Both the position numbers and the translations under genes were made by a program. Under the pieces are notes generated by a model, which was given only the letters and a program-made list of their open reading frames with translations, was not told where the DNA came from and did not search any database. Positions 1-9,212 of a stretch of 60,737 nt of DNA are shown one piece after another. This DNA comes from CABQCM01 sp965145485. GTDB taxonomy: Bacteria; Bacillota; Clostridia; Oscillospirales; Acutalibacteraceae. The stretch lies in NCBI GenBank assembly GCA_965145485.1, contig CBCTCU010000012.1, positions 1-60,737 of the forward strand. Direction: 5' to 3'. Each line of letters starts with the position of its first letter. Position 1 is the first letter of the stretch.

Positions 1-97
1 TTTCCTACATCAGGGGGTATTTTGTCACTGTCCGTTTTTACTGGACCTGTCCAGTATATCGGGCAGGGGGAGTTCTTTCGCGCTGGTGGTTGAGCCC

Positions 98-1423
98 CTA
101 TGGCCGCTGCTGCGTGTCGTCAGCCAGGCCGGAGACGGCGTCCTCTTCTGCGGGGCAGCCGCCGGTTGGCATGGCTGGTGAATCCTCCCCCTGCCGCATA
201 TCGGGCGAGGGGAGTTGAGCCGCGACAGAGGGGGAGTCCGCAACAGCCGGCACCTTCTTCTTGCTGACAAACAGCAGCGCGCACATCAGGGTGGTAAACG
301 GAACGGCAAACAGCATTCCGGCGCTCCCGATGAGGGCCTGCAGGATTTCAACGACGATCATTTCACGATTTAACAAAAACAGCAGGGAGCGGTTGTAGCC
401 GCAAAGCAGCAAAACAGCGGGCAGAGAGCTGCCAATATAGGCGAGCACCAGCGTGTTGGACATGGTGCCGAGCGTGTCGCGACCAATGGTGAAGCCCGAC
501 CTGATCAATTCCCTGCGGGTGATGTGCGGCGCTTTGTGCATGACCTCATACAGGGAGGAGCCAATGGAGATGGTCACGTCCATGATCGCGCCGATCGCCC
601 CAATGAGGATGGCGCCGAATACCACCGCCTTGAGATCAACCGGGTTATCCGGGTTCATGTACATCAGATAGATCGAATCCTCGTCGGTCAGGCCGGTCAG
701 GTGCAGGGCATAGTTGAGAACCAGCACCAGGATGCTGGAGAGCAGGATGCCACCTGCACAGCCCAGCCCGGCGGCCAGCCCCAGCTTGTTCGCCCCGTTG
801 ACCAGCAAGATGGTCATCGCCACAATAAAGAGGCAGACGGCCACGGCCCAGAAGTAAATGCTGTGGCCATTTAAAATGGCGGGGATGAAGACGGCGAAAA
901 CCGCCAGGCAGGTATAGACCAGCGAAATCAGGGTGCTGACCCCTTTCCAGCGGCCAAAGCAGAGCAGGCAGATGGCAAAAATGATCCCAAGGATCAGCAG
1001 GGTGTCGGTGCGGGCGTAATCCCCCGTAAACCAGGAGGGGTCCCCGCTCGACGCGTCGCGGTAGAGGATGACCTTATCGCCTACCTCCACCTGCTTATTC
1101 TGCACCGGCACAAAGGGATCGTAGTTTTGCAGCGCCGTGACCTCCAGGCCGTCGAGGTCGCCCCCAAGGATCCGCGCCTGGTAGGTGATGGAATAGCCGG
1201 TGACCGAGGTGACGTTGTCGGGGCTGATGATCATATCATCCCTGGACAAAATTTCCAAAACCTCTGCCTTCACATACTGGTTGGTGTTTTCACCGACGAA
1301 GGATACGGTGTCGCGCGTCACGTACTGATTGGCCGCGTAGAGCAACAGGGCGGAGAGGAGTGTGGTCAGTAAAAATACCGCGCCCCGGCGAAGGGTCTGC
1401 TTTGTCAAGTGAAACGGTTTCAT
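98..1423 (-). CDS. YibE/F family multipass membrane protein
   Basis: About 441 residues. One hydrophobic segment near residues 14-33 is followed by a roughly 100-residue extracytoplasmic region, then about seven membrane segments from residue 140, and a polar Pro/Ser-rich tail after residue 390. The block with GAIGAIMDVTISIGSSLYE and the following IGRDTLGTMSNTLVLAY is characteristic of the YibE/F family, whose members are putative permeases or exporters of unproven substrate. The start chosen is the ATG at 1423, with AGGCAGGA upstream; an extension to 1543 would have no ribosome site. The gene lies 333 bp downstream of mfd on the same strand and may share its transcript. A 16-bp palindrome (ACTGGAC-CT-GTCCAGT, 40-55) lies beyond its stop. 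Family assignment is secure; function is not. Confidence 0.88.
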   Translation of the reverse strand: MKPFHLTKQTLRRGAVFLLTTLLSALLLYAANQYVTRDTVSFVGENTNQYVKAEVLEILSRDDMIISPDNVTSVTGYSITYQARILGGDLDGLEVTALQNYDPFVPVQNKQVEVGDKVILYRDASSGDPSWFTGDYARTDTLLILGIIFAICLLCFGRWKGVSTLISLVYTCLAVFAVFIPAILNGHSIYFWAVAVCLFIVAMTILLVNGANKLGLAAGLGCAGGILLSSILVLVLNYALHLTGLTDEDSIYLMYMNPDNPVDLKAVVFGAILIGAIGAIMDVTISIGSSLYEVMHKAPHITRRELIRSGFTIGRDTLGTMSNTLVLAYIGSSLPAVLLLCGYNRSLLFLLNREMIVVEILQALIGSAGMLFAVPFTTLMCALLFVSKKKVPAVADSPSVAAQLPSPDMRQGEDSPAMPTGGCPAEEDAVSGLADDTQQRP

Positions 1424-1756
1424 ACGTCCTGCCTTTCCGATCCCTTGGGATCGTTGTCCAATGGGGTTTCGCACCTTCTCCGCCGCCAGGCGGGAGAGGC
1501 CATCGTTCGGCTGCCTCGCTGGGGCCTTTCCGCTGGCCGCCACGATGTGAGGATAGGCGGCGGTCGGCCCGAAAAGGCAGGCCGCCGGTGACCCGATACC
1601 GGCCCCGGCAAGCCCTAAAGGCGGCGCTCGCCGGCGCGTCTGGACGCAGCGGGCCGGCAGCGATGGGGGAGAAAGCCCGCCTGCCCCATTCCGCCACGGT
1701 TTCGGCGCGATCCGCGCTGGCGGCGTTTCTCCTCGCCGGAAAAGGCCGTGCTTGCT
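1424..1756. other. Non-coding spacer between mfd and the YibE/F gene
   Basis: GC-rich sequence of 333 bp with no gene that has a credible ribosome site, and no clear terminator or promoter. Reading frames are open here only because the DNA is GC-rich. Nothing further is seen. Confidence 0.6.
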
Positions 1757-4700
1757 TTAGGCGTGCGCGCTGTCGGTCGAGCCGGCCTCGCCGGCAGCGG
1801 TTAAAATTTCCCGAAGCGCGTCAATCGGCTGCTGGCCCTTGAGCATTTTGAAGGCGATATAGGGGGTACTCCCCGCGTTGACCATCACCCTGCCGCGAAA
1901 GGCGGAGGCCAGGCGGCCGCACAGCTCCATATCGAGCTGGTTGGGATACAGCAGCAGGGATTTTTCCTTCTGCGTCACCTCGTGGATGCCCAGCGCCGCC
2001 GCGGTGTTGCGCAGCAGGGCCACGTCGATGAGGCCCTTGACCGACTCGGGCGGCTCGCCAAAACGATCGATCAACTCGTCGGTCACATCGAGAAGATCGT
2101 CCTGCGAGCGGATGTCGGCAATGCGGCGATATACGCCCAGCCGCTGCGAAAGCGCCGGGATGTAGCTCTCGGGGATATGGGCCGGCACCTGCAGGTCGAC
2201 CATGCACTCGGGGTCGGCAACGACGGCTTCGCCCTTTTCCTCTCCCACCGCGTCGGCCAGCATTTTCAGATACATGTCATAGCCCACCGACTCCATTTGG
2301 CCATGCTGTTCTCCGCCCAGCAGGTTGCCCGCCCCCCGGATCTCCAAATCGCGCATGGCGATTTTCAGGCCCGAGCCAAACTCGGTAAACTCCCGCACCG
2401 CCTCCAGGCGGCGGTAGGCGGTATCGCTGAGGGCCTTGCCGGGGCGGAAGGTCAGGTAAGCGTAGGCGCGCCGCGAGGAACGGCCCACCCGGCCCCGCAG
2501 CTGATGAAGCTGGGATAAGCCCATGCAGTCGGCGTTTTCAATGATGAGGGTGTTGCAGTTGGGCACGTCGACGCCGGTTTCGATGATGGTGGTGCACACC
2601 AGCACGTCGATCTCCTGGTCGAGCAGCTTGCGCCAGATATCGCTGAGCTCGTCCTCGCTCATCTTGCCGTGGGCAATCCCGATCCTCGCCTCAGGGATGC
2701 GCTGACCAAGCCGGGCGGCAATGCGGTCGATGGATTCCACCCGGTTGTGAAGGTAATAGACCTGCCCGCCCCGGCGAAGCTCCCGGCGGATGGCGTCGGT
2801 CAGCACCCCCGCGTCGTATTCGAGCACATAGGTCTGCACAGGGTGACGGTCCTGCGGCGCTTCCTCAATCACCGACATGTCCCGCAGGCCCGACATGGCC
2901 ATGTTGAGGGTGCGGGGGATGGGGGTAGCCGACAAAGTGAGCACATCGACCGTTTTAAACAGCTCTTTCAGTTTTTCCTTTTGGGCCACGCCGAAGCGCT
3001 GCTCCTCATCGATGATGACCAATCCGAGGTCGTGGAAGCGCACGTCCTTTGACAGCAGCCGGTGGGTGCCGACCACCATGTCGGCCTCCCCGCTGCGCAG
3101 ATGGCGGATGGTCTCCTCCTGTTGCTTGGCCGAGCGGAAGCGATTGAGCAGCTCGACCGTCACCGGCATGCCCTCCATCCGGCGCAGGATGGTTTGATAA
3201 TGCTGCCAGGCCAGGATGGTGGTCGGCACCAAAAGGGCGCACTGCTTCCCCTCGCTGATGCATTTGAAGGCGGCGCGCAGCGCCACCTCGGTCTTGCCGA
3301 AGCCGACGTCCCCGCAAAGCAGGCGGTCCATTGGCACCGGACGCTCCATATCGTATTTGATCTCGTCGACGCACCGCAGCTGGTCGTCGGTCTCCTCAAA
3401 TTCAAACCGGCGCTCAAAATCGTTTTGCAAATCGGTGTCGGGCGAAAAGGCGTAGCCGGGGGTGTGCATCCGCTCGGAATAAAGAGCGATCAGCCCCTTG
3501 GCCAGGTCCTTGACCGCCTTGCGAACGCGGGTCTTGGTTTTTTGCCACTCGGTGCCGCCCAGACGGTGAAGCTTGAGGCGCACGTCGTCCCCCGAGGGGC
3601 CGATGTATTTCGAGACCATATCCAGCTGGGTGACCGGCACGTACAGGGTATCGCTTCCGGCGTAGTTGATGCGGATATAATCCTTGGTTACCCCCTGCAC
3701 ATTCAGCTTGTGAATGCCGTCGAATACGCCGATGCCGTGGGCCGAATGGACGACATAATCCCCCCGATGAAGCTCGTCGAGGGAATGAATGGCGTCGCCG
3801 GCCCGTTTGTCACGCTTTTTGCGCCTTTTCTGGCTATCGCTGCGCGAGCAGGTAAACAGGGCGAATTTTGCCCCGGGATATTCCAGCCCGGCCGAAAGCC
3901 GGCCGGCAGTGACCGTGACCATGCCGGGCGGCGCGCTGGACGGCTCCTCCACGAATTCGGCCCGCAGCCCCTGGGCGCGCAGGTCCTCGGCAAGCACGCC
4001 GCCGGCCTTTTCCCCGCCGGCGAGCACCGCGCAGGCATAGCCCCGTTCGAGAAGGGGGGCCGCATCCTCGGCAAGCTGGGATACGCCGCCCTGCCAGGGG
4101 GAGGACTGCCTCGCGTTGATGGAGATCAGCTCCCGCACCGGCGTATCGTACCCGGCGTGAGCGAACGCATCGAGGTAAATCGCCCCGCGCGATTCAAATT
4201 CGCCCACCATTTCCCCGGCGGTCAGGGCATAACGGTCCAGCCCGGGGCAGAGCAGCCCCTGCTCAAACAAAGCCTCCAAATCCTGCGCGTGCTGCCAGTG
4301 AAAAACGCGGTTTTTTTCCTTGACCTTGGCCGGTTCGCTGACAAAGACAAAGGCGTCCTCCGCATATTGGTACAGGGTGGAGGGCGTATCGTGCAGCAGG
4401 GGGAGATAGCGGTCGGCCCCGTAAATGGATACCCCTTCCCGCAGGCGGCCGGCGTCCTCCACAAGCTGGGCGCGGATGTGCTCCTGCTCGGGCTTGCAGC
4501 GTTTGGCCAGCTTCTCCAGCCGCGCGGCCAGCCCCTCGGGATCGTCGATCACCACCTCGGCGGCCGGCGTGATACGAACGTTTTTGAGATTGTCCACCCG
4601 CCGCTGGGTAAGGGGGTCAAAGCAGGCGAGCGAGTCGATCTCATCCCCCCAGAATTCGGCCCGTACCGGCTGGGGCAGGCAGGGTGAGAAAAAATCGAGG

Positions 4701-5233
4701 ATTCCGCCCCGCAGGGAATACTGCCCCGGCCCCTCGACCTGGTCGGCGCGCACATAGCCCGCGCCGGTCAGCCGGGCGCACAGCGCGGCAGGGGCGATCT
4801 CCTGCCCAGCCTTGATCCAGAAGGTGTGGCGCAAAAGCTGGTCGGGCGGCAGAATAAATTGGGAGAGGGCGTCCACACAGCAGATGACCTGATTGTAATC
4901 CCCTTCCAGCATTTGGGCGAGCACCCCGAGGCGGACATGCTCGTATTCCCTCGAAAGGCTCTCCACCGCCCGCAGGGTCAGGTCGCGCACAGGGAACACG
5001 AGGGCCTTGTCCCCCAGCAGGGTCAGATCCTCCCGCAGGCGTTCGGCCTCCCCCTCGTCCGATACAACAATCAGCGCCCTGCTGCTGGTGTCGCAGCAGA
5101 GCGTGTGGATGAGATGAACCTTATGAATGTGAGATACGCCGGTCACACCGGCCGGCAGGGCAAATCGCTCGGCCGCCTTGCGCAGGGTCTGGTACTCCGG
5201 CAGGGCGCGCAGCGCGTCGTCGTAAAAGGGCAT
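1757..5233 (-). CDS. mfd: Transcription-repair coupling factor Mfd
   Basis: 1158 residues, the usual Mfd length. This DNA translocase removes RNA polymerase stalled at lesions and recruits UvrA/UvrB. The order is as expected: UvrB-like N-terminal domains (about 1-350), a CarD-like RNA-polymerase-interaction domain (about 485-550, GDYVVHSAHGIGVFDGI), then a superfamily 2 helicase with Walker A GDVGFGKT near residue 641, the DEEQ box IIDEEQRFG near 741 and the motif TLSATPIPRTL, and a C-terminal TRCF domain. The start ATG is preceded by AAAGGCAAGG. uvrC occurs at 53.5 kb, so two steps of nucleotide excision repair are in the window. No frameshift is seen. Confidence 0.98.
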   Translation of the reverse strand: MPFYDDALRALPEYQTLRKAAERFALPAGVTGVSHIHKVHLIHTLCCDTSSRALIVVSDEGEAERLREDLTLLGDKALVFPVRDLTLRAVESLSREYEHVRLGVLAQMLEGDYNQVICCVDALSQFILPPDQLLRHTFWIKAGQEIAPAALCARLTGAGYVRADQVEGPGQYSLRGGILDFFSPCLPQPVRAEFWGDEIDSLACFDPLTQRRVDNLKNVRITPAAEVVIDDPEGLAARLEKLAKRCKPEQEHIRAQLVEDAGRLREGVSIYGADRYLPLLHDTPSTLYQYAEDAFVFVSEPAKVKEKNRVFHWQHAQDLEALFEQGLLCPGLDRYALTAGEMVGEFESRGAIYLDAFAHAGYDTPVRELISINARQSSPWQGGVSQLAEDAAPLLERGYACAVLAGGEKAGGVLAEDLRAQGLRAEFVEEPSSAPPGMVTVTAGRLSAGLEYPGAKFALFTCSRSDSQKRRKKRDKRAGDAIHSLDELHRGDYVVHSAHGIGVFDGIHKLNVQGVTKDYIRINYAGSDTLYVPVTQLDMVSKYIGPSGDDVRLKLHRLGGTEWQKTKTRVRKAVKDLAKGLIALYSERMHTPGYAFSPDTDLQNDFERRFEFEETDDQLRCVDEIKYDMERPVPMDRLLCGDVGFGKTEVALRAAFKCISEGKQCALLVPTTILAWQHYQTILRRMEGMPVTVELLNRFRSAKQQEETIRHLRSGEADMVVGTHRLLSKDVRFHDLGLVIIDEEQRFGVAQKEKLKELFKTVDVLTLSATPIPRTLNMAMSGLRDMSVIEEAPQDRHPVQTYVLEYDAGVLTDAIRRELRRGGQVYYLHNRVESIDRIAARLGQRIPEARIGIAHGKMSEDELSDIWRKLLDQEIDVLVCTTIIETGVDVPNCNTLIIENADCMGLSQLHQLRGRVGRSSRRAYAYLTFRPGKALSDTAYRRLEAVREFTEFGSGLKIAMRDLEIRGAGNLLGGEQHGQMESVGYDMYLKMLADAVGEEKGEAVVADPECMVDLQVPAHIPESYIPALSQRLGVYRRIADIRSQDDLLDVTDELIDRFGEPPESVKGLIDVALLRNTAAALGIHEVTQKEKSLLLYPNQLDMELCGRLASAFRGRVMVNAGSTPYIAFKMLKGQQPIDALREILTAAGEAGSTDSAHA

Positions 5234-5416
5234 GATCCGACCTTGCCTTTCTTTTCGATTGATCTTATGGCGGGGATTGGTGGGTGCCCGCCGCGCTTAT
5301 GCTCGAACACACCGCAGTCAGGGTGGATAAGGCGAACCTCGGCCGCCGCCATGCATTGGGCCGCTGGCCACACCGCTCCCGACACGCGATAGGTTCCCGG
5401 CAGCCGTACCGCGCAC

Positions 5417-6451
5417 TCAGCCCTCCTGGGATTCGTCCGCGGGTTCGCCGGCCGGTTGCCCGCTTTGCGCCTCGCTGCCCTCGGAGGGCACGGCAGAGCC
5501 GCTTTGCACCGCCAGCTCCGGGTCGAGCTCGTGCAGCTCGCCGCTTGCGTCAAAGTAGTAGATCATGTCCCCCGCCAGATAGAGCGAGGTAACGTCGGTG
5601 TCGGTGGACAGCAGCGTCTTTTGCTCCGAGGCCTGTACCGGGGTCTGCAACAGCAGCTCGACGATGCCTTCCTCGTTGGCGTAATAAAGCTTGCTTCCGT
5701 CCTGCACCACCTCAAAGTTAAAGACTGCAGCCGGGATTTCTCCAAAATACAGGTCGTCGTCCAGCCTTCCGACGAGGGAATAAATACGGCGGATCACGCC
5801 GTCCTCATAATAATAAAGGCTGTCGTTGGTGTATAAAAAGCGCTCCACCCTTTCCCCGGCAGCGGTTTGAAGGTCGGCGCCGTCGGTCTGCATGTGATAG
5901 ATGGTGCCGCCGCTGAGAAAGACCACCCGCCGGTTGTCCACCGTAAATTGCTCGATGGGGAGTTCGTTGTCAAGAGAGGTCTTTTTGCTGCCATCGGTGC
6001 GCAGCTTGGACATGCGCCCCTGCGCATCGGTATAATATATCCAGGGCCCGTTGACGCTCAGCCCGCGGCAGCCCTCCCCGCCGACGATCACCTGCGGCTC
6101 GACCACATTGCCCAGCGGTACGCGCACAATGTCGCCGTTGCGGATAAAGTAGACCCACTCCTCCCCGACGTTGAGATAGCTGCAGTCCCCGTCGCAGACG
6201 GCGGTAACACTGCCGGTTTGAGCATCCTTCATGGCCAGGCTACCATCGGGGGCGCGGTAATAGATCAGATCGTTGCGCACGCCGAGATAGCCGCCGAAGC
6301 TGAGGTTTCCGCTGTCCGAGGTGGGAACGAGCGTCCCGGATTCAAAGGGGACGAAGATCATCCCTGCTGCAATCCCCACCATCACCAGCAGGACAAACGC
6401 CAGAAAAACCCACATCAGCCGTTTGGAGGAGGTAGCATCGGATTTTGTCAT
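5417..6451 (-). CDS. DUF5050-like membrane-anchored beta-propeller protein
   Basis: 344 residues: a short basic N-terminus, one membrane helix (about 11-33), then an extracytoplasmic domain made of repeated units of the type 'IYYxxxDGxxxxK', such as DLIYYRAPDGSLAMKD and PWIYYTDAQGRMSKLRTDG. These resemble DUF5050 / prolow-density-receptor-like propeller blades common in Clostridia. The C-terminus is a short Ser/Glu/Gly-rich tail. It probably senses or binds something at the cell surface; no ligand can be named. It is transcribed alone from a good sigma-A promoter about 75 bp upstream, opposite to purA. Confidence 0.7.
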   Translation of the reverse strand: MTKSDATSSKRLMWVFLAFVLLVMVGIAAGMIFVPFESGTLVPTSDSGNLSFGGYLGVRNDLIYYRAPDGSLAMKDAQTGSVTAVCDGDCSYLNVGEEWVYFIRNGDIVRVPLGNVVEPQVIVGGEGCRGLSVNGPWIYYTDAQGRMSKLRTDGSKKTSLDNELPIEQFTVDNRRVVFLSGGTIYHMQTDGADLQTAAGERVERFLYTNDSLYYYEDGVIRRIYSLVGRLDDDLYFGEIPAAVFNFEVVQDGSKLYYANEEGIVELLLQTPVQASEQKTLLSTDTDVTSLYLAGDMIYYFDASGELHELDPELAVQSGSAVPSEGSEAQSGQPAGEPADESQEG

Positions 6452-6525
6452 AAACCAAGCGCCCCTTTCGTTTGTGTGATATTACTACCGGCCGCCCTGA
6501 GCGGCATGCGGTGAAAAGCTTACCT

Positions 6526-6554
6526 ATTATAACAAATACCACCGGTTATTGCAA
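6526..6554 (-). promoter_or_regulatory. Sigma-A promoter of the DUF5050-like gene
   Basis: On the minus strand TTGCAA and TATAAT are separated by exactly 17 bp, about 75 bp upstream of the start at 6451. The rest of the 452-bp spacer up to purA holds the divergent purA promoter and no gene. Confidence 0.75.
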
Positions 6555-6831
6555 CCGGCCAGGTGAGAAAAAGCCCCTATCCGCCACCGTTGCCGCCCGG
6601 CATCGGCCACAAAAAACGCCGGCCGTTTTTGGCTGCGCACCCAAAAGGAAGCTATTCGATTTTAAACCATCATCAAACGCCCTGGCGTCCCGCTTTTTCG
6701 TTGCTGCCTGATGTCCCGTTACCCTTGCAGCCAGTCTTCTAGCCGTTTGGTTCGTTTGTTTTCCATACTTCCTTACCGCCTTTTGCGATGGAGCTTTGTG
6801 CATCTTTTTTTGAACTTTGCGGCCTGCGCTG

Positions 6832-6860
6832 TTGCATCATCAGGCGGTTTTTGCTATAAT
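6832..6860 (+). promoter_or_regulatory. Sigma-A promoter of purA
   Basis: TTGCAT, 17 bp, TATAAT, ending 43 bp before the purA ATG. The short leader contains no PurR-type or purine riboswitch element that I can see. Confidence 0.8.
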
Positions 6861-6903
6861 AGGTGCGGCTTTTGCCATGATATTGTAGAAAAGGGGAGTC
6901 AAT

Positions 6904-8178
6904 ATGGCGGTTCGTGTAGTGGTAGGCACCCAGTGGGGCGATGAGGGCAAGGGTAAAATCATCGACATCCTCGCCTCTCGTGCCGATGTGGTCATCCGCT
7001 CACAGGGCGGCAACAACGCGGGGCATACGGTGGAATCAGCAGGCAATGTTTACAAGCTGCATCTGATCCCATCCGGCATCCTTTACCCCGAAACCCTCTG
7101 CCTGATCGGCTGCGGCGTGGTGGTCGATCCCAAGGTGATTCTGGAGGAAATCGATTCGCTCGAGTCGAGGGGGGTCTCCTGCCAAAACCTGCGCATCGAT
7201 CCGCGGGCTCATGTCATCATGCCGTGGAATATCGCCATTGACGGCCTTAGCGAGAAAGCGCGCGGCGGCAGCGATATCGGCACCACCCTGCGGGGGATCG
7301 GGCCGTGCTATATGGATAAGATGGAGCGGGTTGGCCTGCGCATGTGCGATCTGACCGACGAGGAGGTCTTTTCGCGCAAGGCCCGGCAGACCGGGGCGCT
7401 CAAAAACGATGTGATAACCAAGCTCTATGGCGCGCAGCCGCTGGATATCGACGCCATCCTTGCGGAATACGCCGCCTACGGCCGCCGGCTGAAGCAGTAT
7501 ATGGCCGATACCTCGGTGCTGGCTTATGCCGCCATCGCAGAGGGCAAATCGGTCCTGTTCGAGGGCGCGCAGGGCATGCTGCTGGATATCGACATGGGCA
7601 CCTATCCTTATGTGACCTCCTCCCACCCGGTTTCGGGGGGCGCCTGCGTCGGCACCGGCGTTGGCCCGACCCTGATTGACGAGGTGGTCGGGGTGTGCAA
7701 GGCTTATACCACCCGCGTGGGCAAGGGGCCGTTCCCCACCGAGTTGTTTGACGAGACGGGCGACCAAATCCGCAATCTCGGTCACGAATTCGGCACCACC
7801 ACCGGCCGCCCCCGCCGTTGCGGATGGTTTGACGCCGTTATCCTGCGCTATGCCGTCAGGGTCAACGGATTGACCAGCATCGCGCTGAATAAGCTGGATA
7901 CCCTTGGTGGCCTCAAGACGCTGAAGATTTGCACCGGCTACCGCCTGCCCGACGGCAGCGTGACGCCCGACTTCCCGGCTTCGCTCGAGTTGCTGGAGCA
8001 GTGCGTCCCCGTCTATGAGGAACTTCCCGGGTTTGAGAAAGATATTTCGTCATGCCGCAGCTTTGAGGAGCTTCCCGCGGCGGCCAAGGCGTATATCGCC
8101 CGGGTGGAGGAGCTTGTGGGTTGTCCGGTCAAGATGGTCGGCGTTGGCCCTGCCCGCGACCAGAGCTTGGAGAGATAA
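6904..8178 (+). CDS. purA: Adenylosuccinate synthetase
   Basis: 424 residues, full length. It catalyses GTP-dependent joining of IMP and aspartate, the first committed step from IMP to AMP. Visible motifs are the N-terminal GTP loop WGDEGKGK (about 11-18), GGNNAGHTV (the catalytic His region near residue 41), TLRGIGPCYMDKMERVG, FEGAQGMLLDIDMGTYPYVTSS (given as family landmark, about 219-240) and the C-terminal VGVGPARDQ. The ATG is preceded by AAAAGGGGAG. It is a single-gene unit with its own promoter and a strong terminator. Confidence 0.98.
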   Translation: MAVRVVVGTQWGDEGKGKIIDILASRADVVIRSQGGNNAGHTVESAGNVYKLHLIPSGILYPETLCLIGCGVVVDPKVILEEIDSLESRGVSCQNLRIDPRAHVIMPWNIAIDGLSEKARGGSDIGTTLRGIGPCYMDKMERVGLRMCDLTDEEVFSRKARQTGALKNDVITKLYGAQPLDIDAILAEYAAYGRRLKQYMADTSVLAYAAIAEGKSVLFEGAQGMLLDIDMGTYPYVTSSHPVSGGACVGTGVGPTLIDEVVGVCKAYTTRVGKGPFPTELFDETGDQIRNLGHEFGTTTGRPRRCGWFDAVILRYAVRVNGLTSIALNKLDTLGGLKTLKICTGYRLPDGSVTPDFPASLELLEQCVPVYEELPGFEKDISSCRSFEELPAAAKAYIARVEELVGCPVKMVGVGPARDQSLER

Positions 8179-8194
8179 GGTCATATTGCTACGG

Positions 8195-8235
8195 AAAACA
8201 CCCAAAGCAGTTTTCGCTGCTTTGGGTGTTTTTTT
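8195..8235 (+). terminator. Rho-independent terminator of purA
   Basis: A 14- to 16-bp perfect stem (AACACCCAAAGCAG with its complement), a TTTTCG loop and a run of seven T. It lies 17 bp after the purA stop. Confidence 0.95.
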
Positions 8236-8249
8236 ATCGCTTTCAGAAT

Positions 8250-8545
8250 GACAAAACCCCCGGTTCTACCGGGGGGAGGTAAAAAGCCTTGGCAAAAGAA
8301 AGAAGTAAAAAACGTTCGTCCTTCAAAGGAAAAAGAATGGTACGGAGGTTCTGAAAGGAAGGCGGGGATTTTCGCGAAAAGTGTGCCTCTCGCAGAATGC
8401 TATGAAGTACCAAAGAGAACTGGTTTACCAGTAGCAGGGCAAACGATGCGATGATATTTTTCAGTACCCCTTTCAGGGGTCAGCAAGTACTGATCCCTCT
8501 GGGATCTGAGCAAACCACTAGTTTACTAGTGGTTTTATTACGTAG
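8250..8545. other. Non-coding segment with a series of hairpins; possible IS200/IS605-type remnant or structured RNA
   Basis: This segment is less GC-rich than its surroundings and contains a succession of short perfect stems: CCCCCGGTTCTACCGGGGG near 8257, ACTGGT/ACCAGT near 8420, CCCCTTTCAGGGG near 8468, an outer CAGTAC/GTACTG pair enclosing it, GATCCC/GGATCT near 8495, and AACCACTAGTTTACTAGTGGTT (8514-8535) followed by TTATTA. The last one is a plausible plus-strand terminator; the first would be a terminator on the minus strand. Small mobile elements of the IS200/IS605 kind carry subterminal hairpins like these, but no transposase remnant is readable. A 68-codon frame through it has no good ribosome site and matches nothing I know. 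Confidence 0.4.
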
Positions 8546-8659
8546 AAAGGCTGCTCTGCGATAGCATCCGGTCGGCCTACGTCATCGGCAAAAGGCCCAA
8601 TCCCTGACAACAGAATCAGAGGGGCAATTGCGCTTGCGGCTACCGTCGTTTGTTGTGGG

Positions 8660-9030
8660 CGCTTGGTACCGTGCGCCCCATGGCCCGTGGCACTCCCATT
8701 ACAGAATTGTACGCTGCGCAGGCGTGCCGTATGGTTTTCGGGAATCGTTTCGCGCCCAAGCCATCGTGCGTCCCCATGACCCATCGTACTTCCATTGCAG
8801 GGTTGTACGCAGCGCAGGCGTGCCGTATGGTTTTCGGGAATCGTTTCGTGCCCAAGCCATCGTGCGCCCCCATGGCCCACCGTACTTCCATGCGGGATTG
8901 TACGCTGTGCAGGCATACTGTATGGCTTTCATGCATAGTTTAGCGCCCAACGATCCGCCGCACTTCCATTGCAGGGGGGCGCGACGCAGGTATGCTGCAA
9001 GGCTTTCGTGCATGGTTTGGCGCTCGAGCC
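8660..9030. repeat. Degenerate 95-bp tandem repeat array
   Basis: Copies begin with TTGTACGC at 8707, 8803 and 8898 (periods of 96 and 95 bp), with a fourth shorter and more diverged copy from about 8977 and a partial copy before 8707. Shared blocks include GTGCCGTATGGTTTTCGGG, CGTTTCGYGCCCAAGCC and ATGRCCCAYCGTACTTCCAT. Reading frames cross the array on both strands, but the change from 96 to 95 bp breaks the frame between copies and no ribosome site serves them, so the array is taken as non-coding. Confidence 0.85.
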
Positions 9031-9073
9031 GCCCTGTATTCTGGCAGCACACGGCCTGGGAATCCAAAACGCT

Positions 9074-9100
9074 GCGGCCCGACAGGCCATGTCGGGCCGC
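9074..9100 (-). terminator. Hairpin downstream of the uroporphyrinogen-decarboxylase-family gene
   Basis: Perfect 11-bp arms (GCGGCCCGACA and its complement) around a 5-nt loop, 113 bp beyond the minus-strand stop at 9213. The trailing T run is weak (AGCGTTTT), so the terminator role is tentative. The remaining sequence up to 9212 shows no gene. Confidence 0.4.
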
Positions 9101-9212
9101 ATACTCTAATCCAAGGATGGTACGTAGCGCGGGTAATGTGTGACGGCCATCATCACTCTGATGCACGAGCTGCCATCGGGGCGGGCGGATGAGCCGCTTG
9201 GAGGCTTGCGCT

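Noticed and set aside
8248..8454. 68-codon plus-strand frame after purA
   Set aside because: No ribosome site, no recognisable family, and it runs across several hairpins.
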